A DNA stretch of 64,000 nucleotides from Sphingomonas yunnanensis (GTDB lineage: Bacteria > Pseudomonadota > Alphaproteobacteria > Sphingomonadales > Sphingomonadaceae), in NCBI RefSeq assembly GCF_019898765.1, contig NZ_JAIOKB010000001.1, positions 620,001 to 684,000 of the forward strand, written 5' to 3'. Each line of letters starts with the position of its first letter. Positions within the stretch are counted from its first letter, which is position 1. Below the pieces are notes generated by a model. That model made no database searches. It was not told the origin of the DNA and worked only from the letters and a program-made list of their open reading frames with translations. Shown here one piece after another: positions 50,303 through 59,215 of the stretch. Both the position numbers and the translations under genes were made by a program.

Positions 50303-52642
50303 ATGCGGCGAGCGACGACATGGGCGAGCGCGGTGGCGCTCGCGGCGCTGACGGCGAGCGGCGGCCGCGGCCAGCAGGCGGGTCCGTCCGGCGTCGACCT
50401 CGCGGACCCGCGCGTCGGCACCGCGCCGCTCGACCGCCCCGAGCTGATCGGCAACGCACCCCCGCCGGGTGAGCCGACCTACTCGGGGATCACCTCGCCG
50501 GGCGCGCGGCTGCCGCACAGCGCGGTCGAGGCGGCGCCGGTCAACGTCAACGTGCCGCTCAGCTATCCCACCGGCGTGGCGACGCCTTATTATTACAGCA
50601 ACCCGACGATGATCGGCTTCACCGCGGGCGGCGGGCCGACCTATGGCGGGGGCGCGCAGCCCTTCGTCATGCCCGTGGTCGGCGACTGGACGGTGCCGCC
50701 CGCGTCGACCCAGGCCTATTACGACAAGGCCAAGGAGCTGGCGTCGCCGGGCTATTACGCCGCCGACCTCACCAGCATCGGCGTCAAGGCCGAGCTGACC
50801 GCGACCCGCGCCACCGGGCTGATGCGCTTCACCTTCCCCGCCACCGAGCGGGCGCATCTGATCCTCAACCTCAACCGCCGCGGCGGCGCGGTCGAGGTGG
50901 TGAACGACCGCACCGTGCGCGGTGCCGCGACCGCCAACGATGATCACGGCGCGCGCGATGGCCGCTATTTCGTCGCGGTCTTCTCCAAGCCGTTCAAGCG
51001 CTTCGGCACGTTCCGCAAGTCCGCTGGCGGTGGTCAGGGCTATGGCATCGGCGGCGCGGACGTGATGCCCGATGCGCGCGCGATCGAGGGCGGGTTCGCC
51101 GGCGCCTACGCCGACTTCACCACCCGCGCGGGCGAGCAGGTACTCGTCAAGGTCGCGCATGGCGCCAGCTACGCCGACGCCGAGGCGCGGCTGCGCGCCG
51201 AGAGCCCGCGCTGGGACTTCGACGGCATCCGCGGCGCGGCGCGCGCGGCCTGGTCGACGCTGCTCGACCGAGTGCAGGTGAGCGGCGGCAGCGAGAAGCA
51301 GCGGCGGCTGTTCTACTCCACCTTGTTCCAGTCCTTCGCCAGCCCCCGGCTGATCGCGCGCAAGGGCGAGCGCTTCGCCGACAGCAACGGCGAGGTGCAG
51401 ACCGCGACGCACGACCGCTACGGCCCGGTGCCGTTCTGGGATACCGGGCGCAACCAGATCGTGCTGCTCGAGCTGCTCGAGCCCGAGGTCGTGCGGGACA
51501 TCATGTCGTCCGAACTCGACATGGCGCGCGAGCGCGGTTTCATGAACACCTCGTTCCACGGCGACAATGCGGTGTTCCTGTATCTCGGCGCGATGCGGCG
51601 CGGCATCCCGTTCGATTATGCCGCCGCCTACGACTACATGCGCAAGAACGCGACCGACCCTGCCGGGCCGCGCGGCTATCTCGCCGAATATATGCGCCGC
51701 GGCTGGATCTCGGACGAGGTGCCCGCGGGCAACCCCAGCCCGCCCTATGCGGACGGCAAGGCGGGTGCGGCGACGACGCTCGAATATGCCTGGGACGACC
51801 ATGCCATGGCCGAGCTGGCCGAGCGGCTCGGCCGCCGCGACGACGCCGCGCTGTTCCGCCGCCGCGCCGCCAACTGGCGCAACGTGTTCGACAAGCGCAC
51901 CGGCTTCATCCGCGGCCGTACCGACGACGGCACATGGATCGCGCCGTTCGACCCGCAGGAGCCCTATTACAACTTCATGATGAAGGAGGCGTCGGGCTGG
52001 TCGACCTTGTGGCTGGTGCCGCACGACGTCGGCGGACTCGCCAGTGCGCTCGGCGGTCGCGCGGCGTTCAACGCCAAGCTCGATCGCTTCTTCGCCACGC
52101 CCTACAAGCCCAAGGGGATCTGCCGCGACTGCACCGGCATGGTCGGCCAGTATGTCCAGGGCAACCAGCCCGACCAGCACGCGCCCTTCCTCTACGCCTG
52201 GGGCGGGCAGCCGTGGAAGACGCAGGCGCTGACCCGCCGCATCCTCGACACGCTGTACGGCAGCGACGCCTCGGGCTTCGGCTATCCCGGCATGGACGAC
52301 CAGGGTGCGACCTCGTCGTGGTACGCGCTGGCGGCGCTGGGCTTCTACCCGGTCGACCCGTCGAGCGACGTGTACATGCTGGCGAGCCCGCTGTTCGACC
52401 GCGCCGCGGTGACGCTCGGGAACGGCAAGGTACTGGAGATCGTCGCCAGGGGTAACGGCGCGGCGAATCCGTACATCCAGTCGGCGACGCTCAACGGGCG
52501 GCCCTGGACCAAGGCGTGGTTCCGCCACGACGACGTCAAGGACGGCGCGCGATTGGAGCTGGTGATGGGGCCGACTCCCAACAAGGCGTGGGGCAGCGCG
52601 CCGGCGGACGCGCCGCCGACGCTCACGCCGATGCCGCGGTAG
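50303..52642 (+). CDS. GH92 family alpha-mannosidase, divergent member
   Basis: A 779-residue exported protein. Signal peptide RRATTWASAVALAALTASGG is followed by the GH92 N-terminal beta-sandwich (SPGYYAADLTSIGVKAELTA, GLMRFTFPATERAHLILNLN), then the (alpha/alpha)6 catalytic domain. Canonical landmarks are present but altered: FWDTGRNQIVLLELL where others have WDTYRAxHPL or WDTWRAVFPF, and GMDDQGATSSWYALAALGFY where the family has GNDDCGQ-SAWYV. The HTHLSGTG loop is absent, with PTYGGGAQPF at the corresponding place. So linkage specificity may differ from classical alpha-1,2 enzymes. ATG 50303 follows GGGAGAG; a GTG two codons earlier is possible. It converges on the minus-strand mannosidase genes. 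Confidence 0.9.
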   Translation: MRRATTWASAVALAALTASGGRGQQAGPSGVDLADPRVGTAPLDRPELIGNAPPPGEPTYSGITSPGARLPHSAVEAAPVNVNVPLSYPTGVATPYYYSNPTMIGFTAGGGPTYGGGAQPFVMPVVGDWTVPPASTQAYYDKAKELASPGYYAADLTSIGVKAELTATRATGLMRFTFPATERAHLILNLNRRGGAVEVVNDRTVRGAATANDDHGARDGRYFVAVFSKPFKRFGTFRKSAGGGQGYGIGGADVMPDARAIEGGFAGAYADFTTRAGEQVLVKVAHGASYADAEARLRAESPRWDFDGIRGAARAAWSTLLDRVQVSGGSEKQRRLFYSTLFQSFASPRLIARKGERFADSNGEVQTATHDRYGPVPFWDTGRNQIVLLELLEPEVVRDIMSSELDMARERGFMNTSFHGDNAVFLYLGAMRRGIPFDYAAAYDYMRKNATDPAGPRGYLAEYMRRGWISDEVPAGNPSPPYADGKAGAATTLEYAWDDHAMAELAERLGRRDDAALFRRRAANWRNVFDKRTGFIRGRTDDGTWIAPFDPQEPYYNFMMKEASGWSTLWLVPHDVGGLASALGGRAAFNAKLDRFFATPYKPKGICRDCTGMVGQYVQGNQPDQHAPFLYAWGGQPWKTQALTRRILDTLYGSDASGFGYPGMDDQGATSSWYALAALGFYPVDPSSDVYMLASPLFDRAAVTLGNGKVLEIVARGNGAANPYIQSATLNGRPWTKAWFRHDDVKDGARLELVMGPTPNKAWGSAPADAPPTLTPMPR

Positions 52643-53055
52643 GTACGGGGAGGCGCGGCGGTCGTCTCGGGGAGGTTAGCGGCGGTAGCAGTCAGAACGC
52701 CGCCCCCTCCCTGCCGTCACCCCGGTGCACGCCGGGGTCCGGTCGGGGGACGCACGTGGCGCTCACAAGGGCCTTCCCACCTGAGCCCCGGCGTCCGCCG
52801 AGGCGATACGTTGGGGGCACTCCCGTGTTCCTGCGCACGCAGGAACCCAGGGCCACGACGGGTAACACCGGCCGCTCCGGGCTCCTGCGTGCGCAGGAGC
52901 ACGGCACGGCCATGATCGGGATGGTCGACCGCCACCAACCTGTTCCCCGGCGCAGGCCGGGGCCCAGTTGCGCGACGGCCGTGACTCTCACGACGACCTT
53001 CCCACCTGGGCCCCGGCCTGCGCCGGGGCACACCGTCAGCGAGAGGGCCTGACTC
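52643..53055. other. 413-base convergent gap filled by repeats, no gene
   Basis: Between the two convergent GH92 genes nearly the whole gap is taken by the six-element palindromic array at 52715-53031. Open frames read through the palindromes on both strands but lack ribosome-binding sites. I see no other feature. Confidence 0.75.
52715..53031. repeat. BIME-like array of three inverted REP pairs, family A
   Basis: Six palindromic elements alternate in orientation: CACCCCGGTGCACGCCGGGG (52719) facing GCCCCGGCGTCCGCCGAGG; GTTCCTGCGCACGCAGGAAC (52827) facing GCTCCTGCGTGCGCAGGAGC; and CCCCGGCGCAGGCCGGGG (52945) facing GCCCCGGCCTGCGCCGGGGC. Each hairpin is followed outward by CCAG or its equivalent. 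It resembles bacterial interspersed mosaic elements. No transposase gene of the RAYT type is in the window. Confidence 0.85.
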
Positions 53056-55386
53056 TCACCCCCGCGCCATGCGCCCGAACGACGGCGGCCGGTCGGCCGG
53101 TGCGGTCCCGAAGCGCGACGGCGACGCGCCCATGGTGAACTCGAGCGTCCCGCCCTTCACCAGGTCGCGGTGCGCGATCCAGTTGCGCGTCCACGGCTTC
53201 CCGTTCCAACGCACCGACTGGACATAGGGGCGGTCGGGCGCGTTGCCGATCGCGCGCACGCGCAGACGGCGACCACCGCCGAGGTCCAGCTCGGCGGCGT
53301 CGAACAGCGGCGAGCCGAACACGTATACCGCGCTGACCGGATCGACGGGATAGAAGCCGAGCGCGCTCAGCACGAACCAGGCGCTGGTCTGGCCGCAATC
53401 GTCGTTGCCGATCACGCCGTCCGGGTCGGCCTTGTACATCTCGTCGCACAGCCGCCGCACCATCGCCTGCGTCTTCCACGGCGCACCCGCGAAGGCGTAG
53501 AGGTAGGCGACGTGCTGGTCGGGCTCGTTGCCGTGCGCGTACTGGCCGACCAACCCGGAGATGTCGGGCGGCGCGTTCTTGGGCAGCGTCGAGGGCGCGC
53601 TGAACAAGGCGTCGAGCTTGGCGACGAACTGGGCGTCGCCGCCGAAATGCTCGATCATGCCGTAGCTGTCGTGCTGGTTGAGGAAGGTCGCCTGCCAGCC
53701 ATTGGCCTCGGTATAATCGCGCTGCTTTTCCGGATCATGGCCGAGCTGGATCGGATCATAGTCCTTCCACCAGCTGCCGTCGGCGAAGCGCGGGCGCGCG
53801 AAGCCGATCGACGGGTCGATCACGTTGCGCCAGTTGCGCGCGCGCCGGCGCAGCGCGGCGGCGTCGGCGGTCGCGCCCGCCGCCTCGGCGATCACCGCCG
53901 CGGCCCAGTCGTCATAGGCATATTCCTGCGTGCGGCTGACCGACTCCCAGGTCTTGTCCGCGGGCACGAAGCCCAGGTCCATATACCAGCCGCGACCGAG
54001 CGAGCTGTCCGAATCCTTGAAGTCGCGGTCGAAGGCGCGGCGCCGCAGGTTGGGCCAGGCGGCGGCGTAATCGGCCTTGATGCCCTTGGCGCAGGCCTCC
54101 GCCATCACCGACACCGCGTGCCAGCCGATCATCGTGCCCGTCTCGACCCCCTGAAGCGGCCAGACCGGCGGCCCGTAGGGACTCTCGACCGTCTGGCGCA
54201 CGAGGTCGCGCACGAGCAGCCCCGCCTGCTCGGACTTCACCAGCGTGAGCAAAGGGTGGAGCGCGCGATAGGTGTCCCACAGCGAATAGGCGCTGTACGC
54301 CGCCTCGCCGGCGGGGACGCGATGGACCTCGCGGTCGAGCCCGACATAGCGGCCGTCGCGATCGGTGAAGAGCGTCGGCCCGACGAGGCAATGATAGAGC
54401 CCGCTCGCCATGATCGTGCGCTCGGCGGGGGTGGCACCCGCCACCTTGATCGAGTCGAGCTCGCGCGCCCAGCGCCGCCGCGCCGCGGTGGCGGTGGCGT
54501 CGAAGTCCCAGCCGGGCGCCTCCTCCGCCAGCGCCTGCTTGGCGCCGGCGACGTCGACCGCGGAGATGCCGGTCTTGATCAGGATCGGCGCACCGCCGGC
54601 CTGGTCGTAGAACAACGCGACCTTGAGCCTGGCGCCCTTGGCCGCGCGCGCGCCGGCGGGCAGCGGGCGGTCATCGTCGCCGTAGAATTGCACGCGGTCG
54701 GGCTGGCGCGAGAGCCGCATCGCGAAGTGGATCCGCCGCCCCTTGGCCCAGCGATGGACGCGGCGGCTGCCGGTGAGCAGCCCGTCGGCGTCGAGCTGGA
54801 GCGAGGCCTCGTCGACCAGCACGCCCTTGTCCCAGACGTCGAGCACCATGTGCGCGAAGTCGACGAGGATGTGCGCGGGGCCGTCGGGGAAGCTGTGGCG
54901 GTGCCAGCCGGTGCGGTCGGTCACGGTCAGTTCCGACAGCACGCCGCTCTCGAGCCGGACGCGATAGTAACCGGGCTCGGCGTGTTCGTCGGAGAAGCGC
55001 TGGCGATAGCCCTGGTCGGGGTCGCTGAGCGGGCCGGGCTGGAGCTGGACGGGCCCGCGCGTCGGCACCACCAGCACGTCGAGCATATCGCCGATGCCCG
55101 TCCCCGACAGATGCGTGTGGCTGAAGCCCATGATCGACGTGTCGGTGCGGTGATAGCCCGAGCAGGAATCCCAGCGCGTGTTGTCGGTGTCGGGGCCGAG
55201 CTGGACCATGCCGTGCGGCATCGTCGGGCCGGGAAAGGTGTGGCCGTGGCCGCCGGTGCCGATGAACAGGTCGGGCGTCGCGGCGGCGGGCGCCGCGCCG
55301 CCCTGCGCGCGCGCGACGGCGGGGAGCGCGCCGGCCATGCCGAGCGCGGCGGCGGAGGCGAGCGCCTCGCGGCGGGTGGTGGTCAT
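53056..55386 (-). CDS. GH92 family exo-alpha-mannosidase, canonical type
   Basis: A 776-residue exported enzyme. The leader TTTRREALASAAALGMAGAL is Tat- or Sec-like. Canonical GH92 segments are TGGHGHTFPGPTMPHGMVQL, WDSCSGYHRTDTSIMGFSHT with HLSGTGIGDM, SLWDTYRALHPLLTL, and GNDDCGQTSAWFVLSALGFY. The family removes terminal mannose with inversion, in a calcium-dependent way; this motif set is like characterised alpha-1,2-mannosidases (recollection). ATG 55386 is the start; 34 bases separate it from the GH125 stop, so it is the last gene of the receptor operon. Confidence 0.95.
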   Translation of the reverse strand: MTTTRREALASAAALGMAGALPAVARAQGGAAPAAATPDLFIGTGGHGHTFPGPTMPHGMVQLGPDTDNTRWDSCSGYHRTDTSIMGFSHTHLSGTGIGDMLDVLVVPTRGPVQLQPGPLSDPDQGYRQRFSDEHAEPGYYRVRLESGVLSELTVTDRTGWHRHSFPDGPAHILVDFAHMVLDVWDKGVLVDEASLQLDADGLLTGSRRVHRWAKGRRIHFAMRLSRQPDRVQFYGDDDRPLPAGARAAKGARLKVALFYDQAGGAPILIKTGISAVDVAGAKQALAEEAPGWDFDATATAARRRWARELDSIKVAGATPAERTIMASGLYHCLVGPTLFTDRDGRYVGLDREVHRVPAGEAAYSAYSLWDTYRALHPLLTLVKSEQAGLLVRDLVRQTVESPYGPPVWPLQGVETGTMIGWHAVSVMAEACAKGIKADYAAAWPNLRRRAFDRDFKDSDSSLGRGWYMDLGFVPADKTWESVSRTQEYAYDDWAAAVIAEAAGATADAAALRRRARNWRNVIDPSIGFARPRFADGSWWKDYDPIQLGHDPEKQRDYTEANGWQATFLNQHDSYGMIEHFGGDAQFVAKLDALFSAPSTLPKNAPPDISGLVGQYAHGNEPDQHVAYLYAFAGAPWKTQAMVRRLCDEMYKADPDGVIGNDDCGQTSAWFVLSALGFYPVDPVSAVYVFGSPLFDAAELDLGGGRRLRVRAIGNAPDRPYVQSVRWNGKPWTRNWIAHRDLVKGGTLEFTMGASPSRFGTAPADRPPSFGRMARG

Positions 55387-55420
55387 CTCGGGTCCTTCGG
55401 GGGCGGTCAGAGCGGCACGG

Positions 55421-56851
55421 TCAGAGCGGGGTGGCGAGCAGCGCGGGTCGGCGCCGCTCGAGATCGAGGATGAGGTCGCCGAACAGCCCGTTGGCCCAGG
55501 CGAACCAGGGCCGCGTGAACTTGGCCGGATCGTCCTTGTGGAAGCTCTCGTGCATGAAGCCGGTGCCGGCATGGGTCGCCTTGAGCCAGCGCAGGCATTG
55601 GAGGATCTGCGCGTCGTCGTCGCTGTGGAGCGCGCGGCTGACGATCGACATCGGCCAGATCATGTCCATGCCCACGTGCGGGCCGCCGATCCCCTCGGCT
55701 GCGCTGCCCTTGAAGAAATAGGGGTTGCGCTCGCTCCACGCCAGCGCCTGGGTGCGGCGATAGAGCGGGTCGTCGCGCGTCGCCGCGCCGAGCAGCGGCA
55801 GCGCCGAGAGGCTCGGCACGTTGGCGTCATCCATGAAGATCGCGTTGCCGTAGCCGTCGACCTCATAGGCCCAGACCTCGCCGCCCTGCCCGTCCGGCAT
55901 CCGGCCGTGCGCCGCGAGCGCGGCCTCGACCTCGCTCGCCAGCGCCTCGGCGTCGGCGGCGCTGGTGGCGTCACCCGCGGCCTCGCGCTGCACGGCGGCG
56001 AGCATGCGCAGCGCGCTCACCGCGAACAGGTTGGACGGGATCAGGAAGGGGTAGAGGCAGGCGTCGTCGGACGGGCGGAACATCGAGTGGATCAGCCCGA
56101 CCTTCCGCGTCGGCGCGCCGCGCCCCTCGAACATCAGCGTTTCGGTCGGCGAGACGTTGAGCCGCTGGAAGCGGTATGGGCCGTCGTCGCGCTTGCGCTG
56201 CTGCTGGCGCAGCGTCGCCACCGCCAGCGCCGTCGCGCGCTGCCAGGTGGCGTCGAACGGCGCCTTGTCGCGCGTCGCGGTCCAGTAGCCGTGTGCCAGC
56301 CGCATCGGGTAGCACAGCGAGTCGATCTCCCACTTCCGCTCGGCGACGCCGGGCTTCATCTCGGTCCTGTCGTCGCGCGCGCCCAGGTTGGAGCGCGCGT
56401 GCGGGTCCTCCATGAAGGCGTTGGCGTAGGGGTCGATCAGGATGCAGCGTGCCTGGCGCTGGATCAGCCCGTGGAAGAGTCGGCGGAGCGGCGCGTCCTT
56501 CGGCGTGAGGTGCACATAGGTCTGCAACTGCGCCGAGCTGTCGCGCAGCCACAGCGCCTCGATGTCGCCGGTGATGACGAAGGCGTCGGGCTTTCCGTCG
56601 ACCGTGCCGACCTTGGTGACCGTGGTATCGAGCGTGCTCGGGTAGCAATTCTCGAACAGCCAGGCGAGATCGGGGTCGGCGATGCGACGCTTCACCCGCG
56701 CGATCTCGGACTCGACCGCGGCGCTGGTGAACCTGCGCTGCGCCCTGGGCGGGCGCTTGCTCGCGAACGCCTGCGCCGCCGCGGCGCGCGGCACCGCGGC
56801 CGCGACCGCCGCCGCCCCCGCGCCCGCCATCAGCTCGCGCCGCGCGATCAC
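55421..56851 (-). CDS. GH125 exo-alpha-1,6-mannosidase
   Basis: A 476-residue exported protein of the GH125 family, which releases alpha-1,6-linked mannose with inversion. Family landmarks are ITGDIEALWLRDSSAQLQTY, ERKWEIDSLCYPMRLAHGYW (candidate acid Asp), VWAYEVDGYGNAIFMDDANV, IGGPHVGMDMIWPMSIVSRAL, and TGFMHESFHKDDPAKFTRPW (candidate base Glu). An Ala-rich signal leads to cleavage near AAAAQ. The start is GTG 56851, overlapping the upstream GH92 stop (GTGA), so the two enzymes are made together. Confidence 0.95.
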   Translation of the reverse strand: MIARRELMAGAGAAAVAAAVPRAAAAQAFASKRPPRAQRRFTSAAVESEIARVKRRIADPDLAWLFENCYPSTLDTTVTKVGTVDGKPDAFVITGDIEALWLRDSSAQLQTYVHLTPKDAPLRRLFHGLIQRQARCILIDPYANAFMEDPHARSNLGARDDRTEMKPGVAERKWEIDSLCYPMRLAHGYWTATRDKAPFDATWQRATALAVATLRQQQRKRDDGPYRFQRLNVSPTETLMFEGRGAPTRKVGLIHSMFRPSDDACLYPFLIPSNLFAVSALRMLAAVQREAAGDATSAADAEALASEVEAALAAHGRMPDGQGGEVWAYEVDGYGNAIFMDDANVPSLSALPLLGAATRDDPLYRRTQALAWSERNPYFFKGSAAEGIGGPHVGMDMIWPMSIVSRALHSDDDAQILQCLRWLKATHAGTGFMHESFHKDDPAKFTRPWFAWANGLFGDLILDLERRRPALLATPL

Positions 56852-59187
56852 TTCACGGCCCCGGGCGCGCTCATCGAGAAGGGTCGGTCCGCCTTGGCGG
56901 TGCCCCATTGCTTGTTCGGCGTCGGCCCCATCACGAAGCGCAGCGTGCCGCCCGCCTGGAGCGCCTCGCGCGACAGCCACGGCTTGGCATAGGGCGCGCC
57001 GTTGAGCGTCGCCGACTGGATGTAGACATTGTCGCGGCTGTTGTTCTCGGCCTCGATCGTCAGCACCTTGCCGCCCGGCATGGTGACGCTGGTGCGGCGG
57101 AACAGCGGGCTGCCGATGGCATATTGGCCCACCGTCGGCGTGACGGGATAGAAGCCGAGCGCGGAGAAGACGTACCAGGCGGAGGTCTGGCCGTTGTCCT
57201 CGTCGCCGGGATAGCCGTCGGGCGCGGCGGAGTAGAGTTTCCGCATCACCTCGCGCGCGTGATACTGCGCCTTCCACGGCGCGCCGGCCCAGTCGTACAG
57301 GTAGATCATGTGCTGGATCGGCTGGTTGCCGTGCGCATATTGGCCCATGTCGACGATCTGCATCTCACGGATCTCGTGGATCACCTGGCCGTAATAGCTG
57401 TCGTCGAAGATCGGCGGGGTCGAGAACACCGAGTCGAGCCGCGCGACGAACTTGTCGTCGCCGCCCATCAGCCCGATCAGGCCCTGCACGTCCTGCATCA
57501 CCGACCAGCTGTAATGGACCGAATTGCCCTCGGTGAAGGCGTCGCCCCATTTGTACGGGCTGAACGCGGCCGACCAGCTGCCGTCCTTGTTGCGGCCGCG
57601 CATCCAGCCGCTCTGCGGGTCGAACAGCTTGCGATAGTTCTGCGCGTGCTCGGCATATTTCTTCGCGTCGCCGGTCTTGCCGAGCGCGGCGGCCATGCGC
57701 GACAGCGAGAAGTCGGCGGTGGCATATTCGAGCGTGCGCGCGGCATTCTCGTTGATGCCGACGTCGTAGGGGACGTAGCCGAGCTGGTTGTACAGCTCGA
57801 CGCCCTCGCGCCCGACCGCGCTGAGCACCTTGCCGCTCTTGTCGCGCGGCCGTCCCTCGGAGGTGGTCGCGTTCTTGACCATCGCCTCGTAGAGCGTGTT
57901 CGCGTCGAAGCCGCGCACGCCGTTGAGATAGGCGTCGGCGATCAGATTGGCCGAGTTCGACCCGATCATCACGCTGCGGTGCCCCGGGCTGGCCCATTCC
58001 GGCAGCCAGCCCGACTCCTTGTAGGTGTTGACCAGCCCCTGCATGATCTCGCCGTCGCGCTCGGGATACATCAGCGCGAAGAAGGGGAAGACCGCGCGCC
58101 ACGTGTCCCAGAAACCGTTGTCGGTGTAGAGCGGGCCGTCGTGGACCTTGCCGTCATACGGGCTGTAGTGGATCAGCTTGCCGTTCGCACCGCGCTCGTG
58201 GAACTCGCGCGGGAACTGCAGCATGCGCCACAGCGCCGAGTAGAAAGTGCGGCGATTGTCGAGATCGGGGTCGTCGACCTTGATGCGGTCGAGCTCGGCC
58301 GACCAGGCGGCGCGCGCCTTGGCCCTGGTCTGGTCGAACGTGTCGCGCCCGATCTCGCCGTCGAGATTGCGCTGCGCCTGCTCGGCGCTGATGAAGGATG
58401 AGGCGACGCGCGCGCCGACCTGCTCGCCTTTCTTCGTCGCGAAGCTGATCACCGCGCCGACGTGGTCGCCCTCGGCGCGACGCCCCGCGGTCAGCGTGCC
58501 CTTGCCGTCGAAGGTCTGGCTGACGGTGAAGGGCTTGTCGAACTCGACCACGAACCAGTTGCGGAAGTTCGCCGGCACGCCGCCGTGATTGTTGCTGACA
58601 TAGCCGGTGATGCGGCGCCGCGCCGGGTCGACCGACACCATCGAGCCGCCGGCATAGCCGTCGAGCAGGACGTGCGCCTCCTTGGTCTCCGGGAAGGTGA
58701 AGCGGAACTGCGCGGCGCGCTCGGTCGGCACGATCTCGGTGGTGACGTCATAGTCGGCGAGATAGACCTTATAGCCCCAGGCGCGGCTCTCCTCCGCCTT
58801 GTGGCTGTACCAGGAGGCGCGCTCCTCCTCCTTCGCCTTGACCGCGCCGGTCATCGGCAGCAGCGCGAAGGCGGCATAATCGTTCATCCACGGGCTCGGC
58901 TGGTGCGTCTGCTTGAACCCGTTGATCTTGTGCGCGCTGTACGTGTAGCCCCAGCCGTCGCCCATCTTGCCGGTGACCGGCGTCCAGGCGTTCATCCCGA
59001 ACGGCACCGCGATCGCGGGATAGGTGTTGCCGTAGGACAGCTCATAGCTGCTGTCCGTCCCCATCAGCGGGTTGACGAGGTCGACCGACGCCGGCGGCGC
59101 GTCCTGCGCCACCGTCGCCGCGGGGGAGAGCATCGTGGCGGAGGCGCACAGCGCCGCGATGATGCCCCGGCGCCGCGCGCTTGCCAT
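56848..59187 (-). CDS. GH92 family alpha-mannosidase, third type
   Basis: A 779-residue exported enzyme with signal peptide (RRRGIIAALCASATMLSPAA). It has GH92 segments SYGNTYPAIAVPFGMNAWTP, GDGWGYTYSAHKINGFKQTH followed by QPSPWMNDYA, GFWDTWRAVFPFFALMYPER, and GDEDNGQTSAWYVFSALGFY. The KQTHQPSPWMND loop differs from the SHTHLSGTG of the 53056 enzyme, pointing to a different GH92 subgroup and linkage preference. ATG 59187 follows AGGGAG by eight bases; a GTG two codons earlier is possible. It follows the receptor gene after 28 bases and overlaps GH125 by 4 bases. Confidence 0.94.
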   Translation of the reverse strand: MASARRRGIIAALCASATMLSPAATVAQDAPPASVDLVNPLMGTDSSYELSYGNTYPAIAVPFGMNAWTPVTGKMGDGWGYTYSAHKINGFKQTHQPSPWMNDYAAFALLPMTGAVKAKEEERASWYSHKAEESRAWGYKVYLADYDVTTEIVPTERAAQFRFTFPETKEAHVLLDGYAGGSMVSVDPARRRITGYVSNNHGGVPANFRNWFVVEFDKPFTVSQTFDGKGTLTAGRRAEGDHVGAVISFATKKGEQVGARVASSFISAEQAQRNLDGEIGRDTFDQTRAKARAAWSAELDRIKVDDPDLDNRRTFYSALWRMLQFPREFHERGANGKLIHYSPYDGKVHDGPLYTDNGFWDTWRAVFPFFALMYPERDGEIMQGLVNTYKESGWLPEWASPGHRSVMIGSNSANLIADAYLNGVRGFDANTLYEAMVKNATTSEGRPRDKSGKVLSAVGREGVELYNQLGYVPYDVGINENAARTLEYATADFSLSRMAAALGKTGDAKKYAEHAQNYRKLFDPQSGWMRGRNKDGSWSAAFSPYKWGDAFTEGNSVHYSWSVMQDVQGLIGLMGGDDKFVARLDSVFSTPPIFDDSYYGQVIHEIREMQIVDMGQYAHGNQPIQHMIYLYDWAGAPWKAQYHAREVMRKLYSAAPDGYPGDEDNGQTSAWYVFSALGFYPVTPTVGQYAIGSPLFRRTSVTMPGGKVLTIEAENNSRDNVYIQSATLNGAPYAKPWLSREALQAGGTLRFVMGPTPNKQWGTAKADRPFSMSAPGAVK

Positions 59188-59215
59188 GTTCACTCTCCCT
59201 GAGACGTATCGATGA

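Noticed and set aside
52715..53031. CRISPR array
   Set aside because: Repeats alternate in orientation, differ in core and have no regular unique spacers; no cas genes are nearby.
53170..55473. Long plus-strand frame across the GH92 gene
   Set aside because: Same shadow effect; the minus strand has complete GH92 motifs and a signal peptide.
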